A stretch of 64,000 bases of DNA from Rathayibacter tritici (GCF_002932875.1 NZ_PSWS01000058.1:224415-288414), one strand, 5' to 3'; shown: positions 46,864 through 58,967, counted from the stretch's first letter. Numbers and translations: made by a program. Notes: generated by a model from the sequence alone, not told the origin.

Positions 46864-48090
46864 CTAGCGCGCGATCGCGTCGAGGACGCGGTCGGCCACC
46901 TCCGCCTTGCTTCCCGAGGCCTCGCCCACTATATCGCCGGCTCGATCCAGGACCACGACGGCGTTGCGCTCGCTCTGGAAACCCTCGGCCCAGCCGACCC
47001 TGTTGACAACAAGCAGATCGCACCCCTTGCGGGCGATCTTGGCGCGCCCGAGCGCGAGCATCGCGTCCCGGTCCGGCTCGGTCTCGGCGGCGAACCCGAC
47101 AACGATCTGCCCCTCGTGTCGCGCGGAAGCGATCTCGGCCAGAACGTCCGGGGTCTTGATCAGCTCGAGGACCAGCCGCTCGCCCTGCTGCTCCTTCTTG
47201 ATCTTCGCGTCGGCGACCTCGGCCGGCCGATAGTCGGCGACGGCCGCGGCCATGATCACGACGTCCGCTCCGGGAGCGGCGGCCAGGGCGGCCGCGCGCA
47301 ACTCGAGAGCGGTGCCCACCTGGCGCACCGTGACGCCCTGCGGGACCGACACGTCGAGGTTGGCGGCGAGGAGGGTCACCTCGGCGCCGCGGGCCGCAGC
47401 GGCCAGCGCGAGCGCGACCCCCTGCCGACCGCTGGAGCGGTTGCCGACAAAGCGCACCGGATCGAGGGGCTCGCGGGTGCCCCCCGCAGTCACCAGGACG
47501 CGGAGCCCCTCCAGATCGCGGCGGGCGCCGACGGCCCGGGCGTGCACGGCCAGAGCCTCGGCAACGATCGTCTCGGGCTCCTCCATGCGGCCGGGTCCGG
47601 AGTCGGCGCCGGTAAGACGCCCGACGGCGGGGCCGATCACGTGCACGCCGCGCGAGCGGAGGGTCGCCGTATTGGCGACGGTCGCGGCGTTCGCCCACAT
47701 CTCGGTGTGCATCGCCGGGGCGACGACCAGCGGGGCAGTACTCGCGAGGACGGTGGTGCCCAGCAGGTCATCGGCCAGGCCGGCGGCGAGCTTGGCGAGC
47801 GTGTGCGCCGTGGCCGGAGCGATGACGATGAGGTCCGCGGTCTGACCGATCGCCACGTGCCGCACTTCCGCGACGCCCTCATACAACTCGGTGTGTACGG
47901 GGTTACGCGAGATGGCCTCGAGGGTGGGCTTGCCGACGAAGCGCAACGCCGCCTCGGTCGCGATGACGTGGACGTCGTGCCCCGAGAGGACCAGCGCGCG
48001 CACGACTCCCACTGCCTTGTACGCGGCGATGCCGCCGGTGATGCCGACGACGACCGTGAGCCGTCGACCGGTCTCGTGAGAGGAGCCCAC
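46864..48090 (-). CDS. coaBC: Bifunctional phosphopantothenoylcysteine decarboxylase/synthetase
   Basis: Two steps of CoA synthesis in one 408-residue protein. The N-terminal FMN decarboxylase CoaC (about 10-190) has VVGITGGIAAYKAVGVVRAL, the catalytic His region AEVRHVAIGQTADLIVIAPA and VVAPAMHTEMW. The C-terminal CTP-dependent ligase CoaB (about 195-408) starts RVLVTAGGTREPLDPVRFVG and has NRSSGRQG, AAVADYRP and KIKK. The GTG start at 48090 follows the rpoZ stop by 10 bp. Confidence 0.95.
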   Translation of the reverse strand: MGSSHETGRRLTVVVGITGGIAAYKAVGVVRALVLSGHDVHVIATEAALRFVGKPTLEAISRNPVHTELYEGVAEVRHVAIGQTADLIVIAPATAHTLAKLAAGLADDLLGTTVLASTAPLVVAPAMHTEMWANAATVANTATLRSRGVHVIGPAVGRLTGADSGPGRMEEPETIVAEALAVHARAVGARRDLEGLRVLVTAGGTREPLDPVRFVGNRSSGRQGVALALAAAARGAEVTLLAANLDVSVPQGVTVRQVGTALELRAAALAAAPGADVVIMAAAVADYRPAEVADAKIKKEQQGERLVLELIKTPDVLAEIASARHEGQIVVGFAAETEPDRDAMLALGRAKIARKGCDLLVVNRVGWAEGFQSERNAVVVLDRAGDIVGEASGSKAEVADRVLDAIAR

Positions 48091-48100
48091 CCGGCGAGGA

Positions 48101-48355
48101 CTACTCGGCGAGGGGCTGGGCGACCAGCTTGTCCTCGTTGATCTCGTGCAGCGCGACCGAGAGCGGCTTGTCGTCGATGGTCGAGTCGACCAGCGGGCCG
48201 ACGTTGTCGAACAGGCTGCCCTCGTGGAGGTCGGCGTAGTAGTCGTTGATCTGGCGGGCGCGCTTGGAGGCGAAAATCACCAGCGCGTACTTCGAGTCCA
48301 CCTTCGAGAGGAGCTCGTCGATGGGCGGGTCGATGATGCCGAGATTGTTGGCCAT
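48101..48355 (-). CDS. rpoZ: DNA-directed RNA polymerase omega subunit
   Basis: Assembly and stability factor of RNA polymerase, contacting beta-prime. The 84-residue protein has [20 protein letters not shown] and RARQINDYY, the conserved core, and an acidic C-terminal extension found in Actinobacteria. AAGGAG lies 7 nt before the ATG. It sits between the guanylate kinase fusion and coaBC, as in mycobacteria and many other bacteria (gmk-rpoZ-coaBC). Confidence 0.95.
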   Translation of the reverse strand: MANNLGIIDPPIDELLSKVDSKYALVIFASKRARQINDYYADLHEGSLFDNVGPLVDSTIDDKPLSVALHEINEDKLVAQPLAE

Positions 48356-48478
48356 GAGTGTCTCCTTGCGGGCGCATCAGCGCCGATCTGCGGCTCCGGA
48401 GCGGCACGACGCGGGCTCCCGGAGGCGCGAGCCCGAAGGAACCCGGGCGTCGGCCCGGAGGTGGTCGGTGGCCCGGTG

Positions 48479-49459
48479 TCAGCGACCCGGATCAGCGGGG
48501 GCGTCGTCGGCACGAGGCGCCATCAATGCTACGACCTCGCGGGCCGCTTCGGGCACGGTGCTGTTCACGACGGCGACATCGAACTCATCCTGCGCGGCCA
48601 GCTCCACCTTCGCGGTGGCCAGGCGGCGCTCCTGCTCCTCGGCACTCTCGGTGCCGCGGCCGACCAGGCGGCGCACCAGCTCGTCCCAGCTGGGCGGCAG
48701 GAGGAAGACCAGGCGGGCATCCGGCATCCGCTCGCGCACCTGGCGCGCACCCTGGATATCGATCTCGAGCATCACCTGCCGACCCTGCTCCAGTGCGGCG
48801 TCGATCGGCCCGCGCGGCGTCCCGTAACGGTGCGCGTTGTGCACGACCGCGTACTCGAGGAACTCCCCTGCCGCGATCATCCGGTCGAACTCGGCGTCGT
48901 CGACGAAGTAGTAGCTCACGCCGTCCACCTCGCCGGGGCGCGGGGCCCGAGTGGTGGCCGAAACCGAGAGCAGCACCTCGGGGTAGTTCTCGCGGATGTA
49001 GGTCGAAACGGTGCCCTTGCCGACCGCGGTGGGACCGGCGAGCACGAGCAGCCGGTTGCGGGAGGGGCGGCGCCGGCGCGCCTCCCGCTCCTCCAGGAAC
49101 GACGCCAGGCCCTCGACCTGACGACGCCCGAGGCCACCGAGGCGCTTCGACTCAGCGATCCGCAGCTGGTCCATCACCCGTGGCGTCTTGACCACGCCGA
49201 GAGCCGGGACGGAGCGCAGCAGCTCACTGACCCGCATCCGCCCCTCGACCCCGAGCGGTTCGGCCTGCGCAGCGGCGAGCACGGCGGTCGCGGGGCGGCG
49301 ACCGGAGGCGACCGCCTTCTTCACGACGGCGCGGGCACGGCGCGCCGCGATGGCGGCCTCGGAAGCGGCGCGGCGGTCGACCTCGGGCGGAGAGGGACGG
49401 TGCACGGCCTCCGGGCGCGACGGGGCGCCGGGGTCGGGGCTGACGGTTTCAGCGGACAA
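48479..49459 (-). CDS. gmk: Fusion of actinobacterial integration host factor (mIHF) with guanylate kinase
   Basis: A 326-residue protein with two recognisable parts. Residues about 25-123 match mycobacterial-type [42 protein letters not shown], then [19 protein letters not shown], a DNA-binding helix-two-turn-helix. Residues about 135-320 are guanylate kinase (GMP to GDP): P-loop [47 protein letters not shown] and [11 protein letters not shown]. In mycobacteria mihF and gmk are adjacent separate genes; here one open frame joins them through a short Arg-rich linker ([14 protein letters not shown]). The start overlaps pyrF by 11 bp. Both activities are inferred. Confidence 0.92.
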   Translation of the reverse strand: MSAETVSPDPGAPSRPEAVHRPSPPEVDRRAASEAAIAARRARAVVKKAVASGRRPATAVLAAAQAEPLGVEGRMRVSELLRSVPALGVVKTPRVMDQLRIAESKRLGGLGRRQVEGLASFLEEREARRRRPSRNRLLVLAGPTAVGKGTVSTYIRENYPEVLLSVSATTRAPRPGEVDGVSYYFVDDAEFDRMIAAGEFLEYAVVHNAHRYGTPRGPIDAALEQGRQVMLEIDIQGARQVRERMPDARLVFLLPPSWDELVRRLVGRGTESAEEQERRLATAKVELAAQDEFDVAVVNSTVPEAAREVVALMAPRADDAPADPGR

Positions 49460-50330
49460 GGGTCTCCTGGATGTCGGTCGCGCGTCGGGCGATCTCGGCA
49501 GCGATCCCGGAGGGGCCGGCGCCGAGCACGCTGCGCGACTCGCTGACGATGGTGGCGGCGCTCCACGCGCCGAACAACCGCTGCGCGTCCGCGACAGCGG
49601 CGCCCTGGTGGCCGAAGCCGGGCGCGAGCACCGGGAGTGCGGGGTGCAGCGGCTCGTCGGTGCCGATGCCGAAGTCGCTCAGGGCGACGGTGGCGCCGAG
49701 CACCACGCCGACCGAGCCGATCGGCGCGCGAGCATGAGCGTCGTTCCAGGATGCCACGTCCGCCACGACCGCGTGTGCCACCGTCGTTCCCGCCCGGTCG
49801 CCGTCCTGCACGAGCGCGCGCTGCACGAGCCGTGCCTCCGGGTTGGACGTGGCGGCGAGCACGAACACGCCCTTGCCCGCCTCCTCCGCCAGCGTCAGCA
49901 TCCCCCCGAGCGAGCCGAGGCCCTGGTAGGCGGCCGCGGTCATCGCGTCCGCCTCCAGCGGCGAGCCGGGCCGGAGCCAGGCCTCGGCGTAGGCGGTCGC
50001 ACTGGTGCCGATGTCGCCGCGCTTGACGTCGGCGATCACCAGTAGCCCGGCCGCTCGGGCGTCGGCGAGCACGCGCTCGAGGGCGGCGTACCCCGCGGAG
50101 CCGTGCCGCTCGAAGAAGGCGACCTGCGGCTTCACGATGCCGGCCCGCCCGGCCGCGGCGTCGACGACGGTGCGGCCGAAGCGCTCGAGCCCGCCCGCGT
50201 CATCGGCCAGCCCCCAGGCGTCGAGGAGGAAGGAGTGCGGATCGATCCCCACGCACAGCTGTCCGTGCGCGGCGAACGCCGCCTCGAGGCGTGAGCCGAA
50301 GGAGGCGGCGCCCACCGCGCGGGTGCTCAC
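49449..50330 (-). CDS. pyrF: Orotidine 5'-phosphate decarboxylase
   Basis: Last step of UMP synthesis. The 293-residue protein belongs to the long (type 2) OMP decarboxylases found in Actinobacteria and Myxobacteria. It shows [17 protein letters not shown], the catalytic Lys/Asp tetrad region [20 protein letters not shown], and the phosphate-binding [11 protein letters not shown] with SRSVL. It overlaps carB by 4 bp upstream and gmk by 11 bp downstream, so it lies fully inside the pyr-gmk operon. Confidence 0.95.
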   Translation of the reverse strand: MSTRAVGAASFGSRLEAAFAAHGQLCVGIDPHSFLLDAWGLADDAGGLERFGRTVVDAAAGRAGIVKPQVAFFERHGSAGYAALERVLADARAAGLLVIADVKRGDIGTSATAYAEAWLRPGSPLEADAMTAAAYQGLGSLGGMLTLAEEAGKGVFVLAATSNPEARLVQRALVQDGDRAGTTVAHAVVADVASWNDAHARAPIGSVGVVLGATVALSDFGIGTDEPLHPALPVLAPGFGHQGAAVADAQRLFGAWSAATIVSESRSVLGAGPSGIAAEIARRATDIQETLVR

Positions 50331-53300
50331 GCCGTCCGCTCCGCGCGGCGCCGCGCGTAGTCCTGCAGGCTGGTCACCTCGAACGGCTCGTTCGCCGCGT
50401 CCAGCGAGGCGACCGCGGCCGCGAGCTGGGCGATGGTCGTGAACAGCGGCTTGTCGGCGGCAACCGCGGCGGCGCGAATCTCGTAGCCGTCGGCGCGGGT
50501 CGCTCCTCCGCTGGGCGTGTTGATCACCACATCGACCTCGTCCCGGCTGATCAGCTCGACGATCGAGGGCGCATCGCCCTCGGCGCTCTCGCTGTACTTG
50601 CGCACCACGCGGGCCTGGATGCCGTTGCGGTTCAGCACCTCGGCCGTGCCCTCGGTCGCGAGAAGCTCGAAGCCGAGCTGGCGCAGCCGCAGCGCCGGCA
50701 GCACGATCGAGCGCTTGTCGCGGTCGGCGACCGAGATGAAGACCGTGCCGCTGGCGGGCATACCGCCGTACGCCGCGTCCTGACTCTTGGCGAACGCGCG
50801 CGGGAAGTCGCGATCGATCCCCATCACCTCACCCGTGGAGCGCATCTCGGGGCCGAGCAGCGAGTCGACGATCTGGCCCTCCTTGGTGCGGAAGCGCTTG
50901 AACGGCAGGACCGCCTCCTTCACGGCGATGGGCGAGTCCATCGGCACGTCGGACCCGTCGCGCTTGGGGAGGAGCCCCTCGGCCTTCAGCGCCGCGATCG
51001 TCTCGCCGACCATCAGGCGCGAGGCGGCCTTGGCGAGCGGGATGCCGAGCGCCTTCGAGACGAACGGCACCGTGCGGGAGGCGCGCGGGTTCGCCTCCAG
51101 CACGTAGAGCACGCCCTGGCCGATGGCGAACTGCACATTGAGCAGGCCGCGGACGCCGACGCCGCGGGCGATGGCGAGGGTCGCCTCCCGCACCTGGTCG
51201 ATTTGGCGGCGGCCCAGCGTCACCGGCGGCAGGGTGCAGGCCGAGTCGCCGGAGTGGATACCGGCCTCCTCGATGTGCTCCATGACGCCACCGATGTACA
51301 GCTGCTCGCCGTCGAAGAGGGCGTCGACGTCGATCTCGATCGCGTCGTCGAGGAAACGGTCGACCAGGAGCGGATGCGCCTCGTCGATGATCCCCTCGCC
51401 AGCCATCCGCTCGAAGTAGTCCTCGAGCTGCGGGGTGCCGTACACGATCTCCATGCCGCGCCCGCCGAGCACGAACGAGGGCCGGACGAGGACCGGGTAG
51501 CCGATCTCGACTGCGACCTCACGGGCGCCGTCGAGGTCGGTCGCCGTGCCGTTGCGCGGAGCGAGCAGGCCCGCCTCGTCGAGGATGCGCGAGAAGGCGC
51601 CGCGCTCCTCCGCCAGGTCGATGTTCGCGGGGGTGGTGCCGAGGATGGGCACGCCGGCCGCCTCAAGGCCCGCCGCGAGTCCCAGAGCGGTCTGGCCGCC
51701 CAGCTGCACGACCACGCCGACGAGCTCGCCCGACTGCGACTCCGCGTGGATCACCTCCAGCACGTCCTCCAGCGTCAGCGGCTCGAAGTAGAGGCGGTCG
51801 GAGGTGTCGTAGTCGGTCGAGACGGTCTCGGGGTTGCAGTTGATCATGATCGTCTCGAAGCCCGCGGCCGAGAGGGCGAACGAGGCGTGCACGCAGGAGT
51901 AGTCGAACTCGACCCCCTGCCCGATGCGGTTGGGGCCGGAGCCGAGGATGACGACCTTGCGGCGGTCGGCGGCCACGACCTCCGTCTCCTCGTCGTAGGA
52001 GGAGTAGTGGTAGGGCGTGAGCGCCGGGAACTCGCCCGCGCAGGTGTCGACGGTCTTGTAGACCGGGCGCACGTCGAGCGCGTGGCGGGTGCGCCGCACC
52101 TCCGCCTCATCGAGTCCGCGGAGCTCGGCGATCTGCGCGTCCGAGAAGCCGTGGTCCTTGGCCAGGCGGAGCAGCCCCGCGTCGAGCCCGTCGTGCTCGC
52201 GCACCAGCTCCGCGATCTCGTTGATCATCACGATCTGGTCGAGGAACCAGGGGTCGATCTTCGTGGCCTCGAACGCCTGCTCGATGCTCGCTCCCCGGCG
52301 CAGCGCCTGCTGCACGGTGACGATGCGACCGTCGGTGGGGGTCTTCGCGATCTCGAGCAATTCGTCCACCGAGCGCTCCTCGCTGCCCCAGTGGAACGAC
52401 GAGCCGCGCTTCTCGAGCGAGCGGAGGGCCTTCTGCAGCGCCTGCGCATAGTTGCGGCCGATCGCCATCGCCTCACCCACCGACTTCATGGTGGTGGTCA
52501 GCGTCTTGTCCGCGGCCGGGAACTTCTCGAACGCGAACCGCGGCACCTTGACGACGACATAGTCCAGCGTCGGCTCGAAACTCGCCGGTGTGACCTTCGT
52601 GATGTCGTTCGGGATCTCATCGAGGCGGTACCCGATCGCGAGCTTCGCGGCGATCTTGGCGATCGGGAAGCCGGTCGCCTTCGACGCTAAGGCGGAGGAA
52701 CGGGAGACGCGCGGGTTCATCTCGATCACGATGATCCGGCCGTCGGCGGGATCGATCGCGAACTGGATGTTGCAGCCGCCGGTGTCCACTCCCACGTCCC
52801 GGATGATCCGGATACCGATATCGCGCAGCTTCTGGTACTCGCGGTCGGTCAGGGTCAGCGCCGGAGCGACGGTGATCGAATCGCCGGTGTGCACGCCGAC
52901 GGGGTCGACGTTCTCGATCGAGCAGACGACGACCGTGTTGTCGGCCGTGTCGCGCATCAGCTCGAGCTCGTACTCCTTCCAGCCGAGGATCGACTCCTCC
53001 AGGAGCACCTCGGTGGTCGGGCTCTGGTGCAGGCCGTCGCCGACCATCCGCACCAGCTCCTCGCGGGTGTACGCGAATCCGGAACCGAGGCCACCCATCG
53101 TGAACGACGGGCGGATGACGAGCGGGTAACCGAGGTCCTCGGCGTAGTCGATCGCCTCCTCCACGGTGTGCGCGATATACGACTTGGCAACGTCCGCGCC
53201 CGCGTCGAGCACCAGCTGCTTGAAGATCTGGCGGTCCTCGCCGCGGTTGATTGCCTCGAAGCTCGCTCCGATCAACTCGACGCCGTACTTCTCGAGGATT

Positions 53301-53617
53301 CCGAGGTCGTGCAGCTGAATCGCCGCGTTCAGTGCCGTCTGGCCGCCGAGGGTCGGCAGAATCGCGTCCGGCTTCTCCTTGGCGATGATCGCCTCGATCG
53401 CTTTCGGGGTGATCGGCTCGACGTAAGTGGCGTCGGCGAAGTCGGGGTCAGTCATGATCGTCGCCGGGTTGGAGTTGACCAGGATCACGCGCACCCCCTC
53501 GGCGCGCAGCACGCGGCAGGCCTGAGTACCGGAGTAGTCGAACTCGACAGCCTGCCCGATGACGATCGGGCCGGAGCCGATGACGAGAACGCTCTGGATG
53601 TCTTCCCTGCGCGGCAT
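50327..53617 (-). CDS. carB: Carbamoyl phosphate synthase large subunit
   Basis: Synthesises carbamoyl phosphate from ammonia (delivered by CarA), bicarbonate and two ATP. The 1096-residue protein has two tandem ATP-grasp halves, with [20 protein letters not shown] at the start and [20 protein letters not shown] near residue 555. An oligomerisation domain lies between them, and a C-terminal MGS-like allosteric domain follows (about 940-1070, [20 protein letters not shown]), the UMP/ornithine site in relatives. It overlaps carA by 1 bp and pyrF by 4 bp. Confidence 0.97.
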   Translation of the reverse strand: MPRREDIQSVLVIGSGPIVIGQAVEFDYSGTQACRVLRAEGVRVILVNSNPATIMTDPDFADATYVEPITPKAIEAIIAKEKPDAILPTLGGQTALNAAIQLHDLGILEKYGVELIGASFEAINRGEDRQIFKQLVLDAGADVAKSYIAHTVEEAIDYAEDLGYPLVIRPSFTMGGLGSGFAYTREELVRMVGDGLHQSPTTEVLLEESILGWKEYELELMRDTADNTVVVCSIENVDPVGVHTGDSITVAPALTLTDREYQKLRDIGIRIIRDVGVDTGGCNIQFAIDPADGRIIVIEMNPRVSRSSALASKATGFPIAKIAAKLAIGYRLDEIPNDITKVTPASFEPTLDYVVVKVPRFAFEKFPAADKTLTTTMKSVGEAMAIGRNYAQALQKALRSLEKRGSSFHWGSEERSVDELLEIAKTPTDGRIVTVQQALRRGASIEQAFEATKIDPWFLDQIVMINEIAELVREHDGLDAGLLRLAKDHGFSDAQIAELRGLDEAEVRRTRHALDVRPVYKTVDTCAGEFPALTPYHYSSYDEETEVVAADRRKVVILGSGPNRIGQGVEFDYSCVHASFALSAAGFETIMINCNPETVSTDYDTSDRLYFEPLTLEDVLEVIHAESQSGELVGVVVQLGGQTALGLAAGLEAAGVPILGTTPANIDLAEERGAFSRILDEAGLLAPRNGTATDLDGAREVAVEIGYPVLVRPSFVLGGRGMEIVYGTPQLEDYFERMAGEGIIDEAHPLLVDRFLDDAIEIDVDALFDGEQLYIGGVMEHIEEAGIHSGDSACTLPPVTLGRRQIDQVREATLAIARGVGVRGLLNVQFAIGQGVLYVLEANPRASRTVPFVSKALGIPLAKAASRLMVGETIAALKAEGLLPKRDGSDVPMDSPIAVKEAVLPFKRFRTKEGQIVDSLLGPEMRSTGEVMGIDRDFPRAFAKSQDAAYGGMPASGTVFISVADRDKRSIVLPALRLRQLGFELLATEGTAEVLNRNGIQARVVRKYSESAEGDAPSIVELISRDEVDVVINTPSGGATRADGYEIRAAAVAADKPLFTTIAQLAAAVASLDAANEPFEVTSLQDYARRRAERTA

Positions 53618-54879
53618 TACTTCTGCTCTCCGATGCTGCTATTCGTGGGGATGCTGCTGGTCGTGGGGCTGCTGCTGGTCGTGGGGCTGCCCGTGGGCTC
53701 CGAGGCGTGCCGCCCGGCGGAGCGCTCTCGCCCGACCGAACGCTCAACGACCATGTCGCGGAAGCGATCGAAGAGGTGATTGGCATCGTGCGGGCCGGCC
53801 GCCGCCTCCGGGTGGTACTGCACCGAGAAGGCGGGGATGTCGAGGCAGCGCAGCCCCTCCACGACCGAGTCATTGAGGGAGTAGTGGCTCACCTCGACGC
53901 GACCGAAGCCCTCCGGCGAGTCGAGCTCGCCCTCGATCGGCGCGTCCACCGCGAAACCGTGGTTCTGCGAGGTGATCTCCACGCGGCCGGTGAGCTTGTC
54001 GAGCACGGGCTGATTGATCCCGCGGTGGCCGAACGGGAGCTTGTAGGTGCCGAAGCCGAGTGCGCGGCCGAGCAACTGGTTGCCGAAGCAGATGCCGAAG
54101 AACGGCAGGTCGGCGCGCAGGGTCGTGCGCAGCAGCTCGACGTGGCGGTCCGAGGCCTCGGGGTCACCGGGGCCGTTCGAGAAGAACAGCGCGGACGGGT
54201 CCAGCGCGAGCACCTGCTCCGCCGACGCCGACTCGGGCAGCACGTGCACGTCGAAGCCGCGCTCCGCGAGGTAGTGCACCGTCGAGGTCTTCACGCCCAA
54301 GTCGATCACCGCGACCGAGCCGACGCGCTCGCCGCGGGCGGGCACCACGTACTGCTCGTCGGTCGACACAGCGGAGGAGAGGTTCAGCCCCTGCATCTGA
54401 CGGCCGCCGAGGACCAGCGCGAGCTGCTCCTCCTGCGGGAGAGCGAGGTCCTCGCCCGAGAACACGCCGGCGCGCATCGACCCTGCCGAGCGGATATGGC
54501 GAGTGATCGCCCGGGTGTCGACAGCCGAGATGCCCACGATGCCGTCGGAGTCGAGGTCGTCGCCGAGCGAGCGCTGCGCGCGGAAGTTGGAGACGACCCG
54601 GGAGGGATCGCGGACGACATAGCCCGCGACCCAGATGCGGCGCGACTCCCTGTCCTCATCGTTGGTCCCGGTGTTGCCGATATGCGGGGCGGTCTGCACG
54701 ACGATCTGGCCGGCGTAGCTCGGGTCGGTCAGCGTCTCCTGGTAGCCGGTCATGCCGGTCGCGAAGACGATCTCACCCAGGGTGCGGCCTCGGGCGCCGT
54801 AGGCCTGACCCGTGAATCGTCGTCCGTCCTCGAGGACGAGGACGGCGGTGGGTTCGGTGCTGAGGCGTGTCGTTGGCAC
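53617..54879 (-). CDS. carA: Carbamoyl phosphate synthase small subunit with repetitive C-terminal tail
   Basis: Glutaminase subunit of carbamoyl phosphate synthase. The 420-residue protein has the N-terminal CPSase domain ([20 protein letters not shown]). The class I amidotransferase follows, with the nucleophile in [25 protein letters not shown] and [11 protein letters not shown]. After the catalytic domain there is an unusual Ser/Thr-rich tail of about 45 residues, ending in three six-residue units ([18 protein letters not shown]) encoded by an 18-bp tandem repeat. The tail is unlikely to matter for catalysis. The start is 3 bp after the stop of the membrane-protein gene, and the stop overlaps the carB start by 1 bp. 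Confidence 0.95.
   Translation of the reverse strand: MPTTRLSTEPTAVLVLEDGRRFTGQAYGARGRTLGEIVFATGMTGYQETLTDPSYAGQIVVQTAPHIGNTGTNDEDRESRRIWVAGYVVRDPSRVVSNFRAQRSLGDDLDSDGIVGISAVDTRAITRHIRSAGSMRAGVFSGEDLALPQEEQLALVLGGRQMQGLNLSSAVSTDEQYVVPARGERVGSVAVIDLGVKTSTVHYLAERGFDVHVLPESASAEQVLALDPSALFFSNGPGDPEASDRHVELLRTTLRADLPFFGICFGNQLLGRALGFGTYKLPFGHRGINQPVLDKLTGRVEITSQNHGFAVDAPIEGELDSPEGFGRVEVSHYSLNDSVVEGLRCLDIPAFSVQYHPEAAAGPHDANHLFDRFRDMVVERSVGRERSAGRHASEPTGSPTTSSSPTTSSIPTNSSIGEQK
53632..53685. repeat. 18-bp tandem repeat (3 units) in the carA 3' end
   Basis: Three units starting at 53632, 53650 and 53668. The second is GATGCTGCTGGTCGTGGG, and the others differ by one to three bases. A partial unit follows. 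It stays in frame and encodes a PTTSS-type hexapeptide. Confidence 0.9.
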
Positions 54880-54882
54880 GGA

Positions 54883-55437
54883 CTAGGAGCCCTTCTGGGT
54901 CGTGTCGGGGCCGCCGTCGGCGGCTCCGGGGTGGGAGGGGGAGGAACGGGGGCCGGCGAGGCGCTGCAACTCGGCGACCAGGTGCTCGCGGAGGGCCGGC
55001 TCGGCGACGCGGAGGTAGCTGTCGACGCTCTCCTCGCCGCGTGGCGACCACGAGAGCACGAGAAGCCCGCCCTCCTCGACGGCGCGGTCGATCACGTAGC
55101 TGCCCTGACCGGCTCCGCGCAGCAGCGCCGCCGGGATCACGGTCTCGCGCTCGCCGACGGGGGCGATCACGACCCCGCGCTCGTGCAGACGCAGCACGGC
55201 ATTGCCCCGGAAGCCCAACCCGGGCAGCACGACCCGCTCGAGCGGCTGCTCGAACCGGGTCGTGGCGACGTAGGGCAGCTCGACGCGCTCGACCTCGGCG
55301 CCCAGCGACGAGGGGGGAACCGGCTCCGGCGCGAGATCGGCCGATCGGCGACGGCGCGCGCGCCACGAGAGCAGCATCCCGACGAAGACGAGGACGACGA
55401 CCGCGGCGATGACGATCGTGATCGCGGCCCTATCCAC
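54883..55437 (-). CDS. Membrane-anchored protein of the pyr operon
   Basis: A 184-residue protein with one N-terminal membrane segment (ITIVIAAVVVLVFVGMLLSW) followed by RARRRR, so the rest probably faces the cytoplasm. A beta-rich domain follows (LPGLGFRGNAVLRLHERGVV, GQGSYVIDRAVEEGGLLVLS) that resembles a PH-like fold. A similar gene lies between pyrC and carA in mycobacteria (Rv1382 region), so the position is conserved but the function is unknown. The GTG start at 55437 overlaps the pyrC stop by 8 bp; the stop is 3 bp before carA. Confidence 0.85.
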   Translation of the reverse strand: MDRAAITIVIAAVVVLVFVGMLLSWRARRRRSADLAPEPVPPSSLGAEVERVELPYVATTRFEQPLERVVLPGLGFRGNAVLRLHERGVVIAPVGERETVIPAALLRGAGQGSYVIDRAVEEGGLLVLSWSPRGEESVDSYLRVAEPALREHLVAELQRLAGPRSSPSHPGAADGGPDTTQKGS

Positions 55438-56826
55438 GGGAGACCTTCGCGGAGGCGGCGACGACGGCCGCGTCGACGAGCTCGCCGTCGAGCACGGTCG
55501 GGAAGCCCCGGTGCAGCGTCGCGACGACCCGGCCCGGCAACTCGCGGCCGAGGTACGGGGAGTTGCGGCTGCGGCCGCGCAGATCTCCCGCCGAGAACCG
55601 GCGGCGCGCCTCCGGGTCGTAGAGCACCACGTTCGCGGCAGCACCGATGACCAGACCGCGGTCGTAGCCGCTCAGCCTGCCGATGCGAGCGGGCGCGGAG
55701 GAGAGGACCCGCGCAACATCCCTCCAGCTCATCCGGCCGTCCTCGACGACAGCGGCGTGCACGACGCTCAGTGCGCTCTCGAGACCCACCATGCCGAACG
55801 CGGCGGCGTCCCACTCGCAGTCCTTCGCCTCGACCGGATGCGGGGCGTGATCGGTAGCGACGATATCGATCGTGCCGTCGGCGAGGGCCTCGCGGAGCGC
55901 GAGCACGTCCTCGTCGCGGCGCAGCGGCGGGTTCACCTTGAAGCGAGCGTCGTAGCTCGGGCCGTCCTGACCCGCGACGGCCTGCTCGGTGAGGAGGAGG
56001 TGGTGCGGCGTGACCTCCGCCGTCACGTCGATCCCGCGCGCCTTCGCCCAGCGGAGGACGTCCACTGAGCCCGCGGTCGAGACGTGGCAGACGTGCAGGC
56101 GCGAGCCGACGTGCTCGGCGAGGAGCACATCGCGGGCGATGATCGCCTCCTCCGCGACGGCCGGCCAGCCCTGGAGCCCGAGAGCGCTAGACACGGCTCC
56201 CTCATTCATCTGCGCGCCGACCGTCAGGCGCGGCTCCTGCGCGTGCTGGGCGACGACCCCGTCGAACGCCTTGACGTACTCGAGCGCTCGGCGCATCAGC
56301 AAGGCGTCCGACACGCACCTGCCGTCGTCCGAGAAGACGCGCACGGCGGCGCGGCTACGGGCCATCGCGCCGAGCTCGGCGAGCGACTCCCCCGCCAGGC
56401 CCACGGTGACCGCGCCGATCGGGCGGACCGTCGCGTAGCCGGCGTCCTCGCCCAGACTCTGTACCTGCTCGACCACGCCCGCGGTGTCCTGCACCGGCGA
56501 GGTGTTCGCCATCGCGAAGACAGCGGTGAAGCCGCCGGCGGCCGCGGCACGGGTACCGGTCAGGATGGTCTCGCTCTGCTCGAAGCCGGGCTCACGAAGG
56601 TGGGTGTGCAGGTCGACCAGGCCGGGCAGCGCCAGCAGGCCGTCGGCGTCGATCACGCGCGCGCCACTCGAATCGAGAGCGGCGCCGATCTCGACGATCA
56701 CGCCCCCGTCGATCAGGAGGTCGGCGGTCGACTCGTCGGCGAACGTCGCCCCGGAGATCAGGATCCGCTCGGTCGGCGCAGTGCTCGTGGGGAGCGGCGC
56801 AGTGCTCCTCGGTGGCGGCGCAGTGC

Positions 56827-56830
<4 letters not shown>
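55430..56830 (-). CDS. pyrC: Dihydroorotase
   Basis: Cyclises carbamoyl aspartate to dihydroorotate. The 466-residue type I amidohydrolase has the metal-binding [49 protein letters not shown] and the catalytic Asp in [15 protein letters not shown]. The N-terminus has a short low-complexity stretch ([20 protein letters not shown]) before the enzyme proper. The true start might lie after that stretch, but the ATG at 56830 overlaps the pyrB stop by 4 bp, which supports it. Confidence 0.95.
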
Positions 56831-58373
<1,543 letters not shown>

Positions 58374-58393
58374 TTAAAGGAAAAGCCGTGACG

Positions 58394-58399
58394 AGTATA
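58394..58399 (-). promoter_or_regulatory. Candidate -10 box of the pyr operon promoter
   Basis: TATACT on the minus strand, giving a leader of about 47 nt that contains the PyrR hairpin and the strong ribosome binding site. No clear -35 is seen at 17 bp. Confidence 0.6.
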
Positions 58400-58428
58400 G
58401 GGGCCACCGACCCGCCCGCCTGTCCCAC

Positions 58429-58511
58429 CTCCGGCTCGCGAAAACACGTTCGGCTCGCAGAATCGAAGGGATTCGACGAGCCGAAGCCGGTTCTGCGAGC
58501 CGGAGGTGATC
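58429..58511. repeat. Inverted 19-bp repeats, pyrR-nusB gap
   Basis: Two units in A orientation (58429 CTCCGGCTCGCGAAAACAC; 58448 GTTCGGCTCGCAGAATCGA) are followed, after 7 nt, by two in B orientation (58474 CGACGAGCCGAAGCCGGTT; 58493 CTGCGAGCCGGAGGTGATC). Outer ends form a perfect 14-bp inverted repeat (58426-58439 with 58495-58508), and a nested 9-bp one joins 58449-58457 with 58477-58485. It can fold as a long hairpin and might end nusB transcription. Same family as at 6.0 and 40.3 kb. Confidence 0.8.
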
Positions 58512-58535
58512 CGAACCGGAGCGGGCGAGCAGCCC

Positions 58536-58955
58536 TCACGCGGTCGCGCGCGACTCCGCGACCGAGGCGAGCAGGCCGTTGATGAAGCCGGCGGAGTCGT
58601 CCGTCGACAGCAACGTCGCCGCCTCGACCGCCTCCGCGATGGCGACACCGTCGGGCACCTCGTCGTTGTGCAGGATCTCCCACACGCCGATCCGCAGGAT
58701 GGCCCGGTCGACCAGCGGCATCCGCGACAGCGTCCAGCCTTGCGCGAGCTGCGCGATCAGCGCGTCGATCTCGTCCGCATGGTCGATGACCCCGTCGACG
58801 ATTTCGCGGGCGTAGAGCCACGACGCCTCGCGAGCCGGCTCGTTCGCCGCCCGCTCTGCCTCGGCGCGCAGCGACTGGGCGAAGCTGATCTGCCGGACGT
58901 CGGCGTTGTAGAGGATGTCGAGAGCGCGTTTCCGCGCCTTCGTGCGAGCACTCAC
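58536..58955 (-). CDS. nusB: Transcription antitermination factor NusB
   Basis: NusB binds boxA of rRNA leaders together with S10 and prevents premature termination. The 139-residue all-helical protein starts MSARTKARKRALDILYNADV. It has the family end region RMPLVDRAILRIGVWEILHN followed by VAIAEAVEAATLLSTDDSAG and FINGLL. It follows efp by 12 bp, a usual efp-nusB pair. Downstream lies the inverted 19-bp repeat element. Confidence 0.96.
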   Translation of the reverse strand: MSARTKARKRALDILYNADVRQISFAQSLRAEAERAANEPAREASWLYAREIVDGVIDHADEIDALIAQLAQGWTLSRMPLVDRAILRIGVWEILHNDEVPDGVAIAEAVEAATLLSTDDSAGFINGLLASVAESRATA

Positions 58956-58967
58956 GGCAGACCCGGC

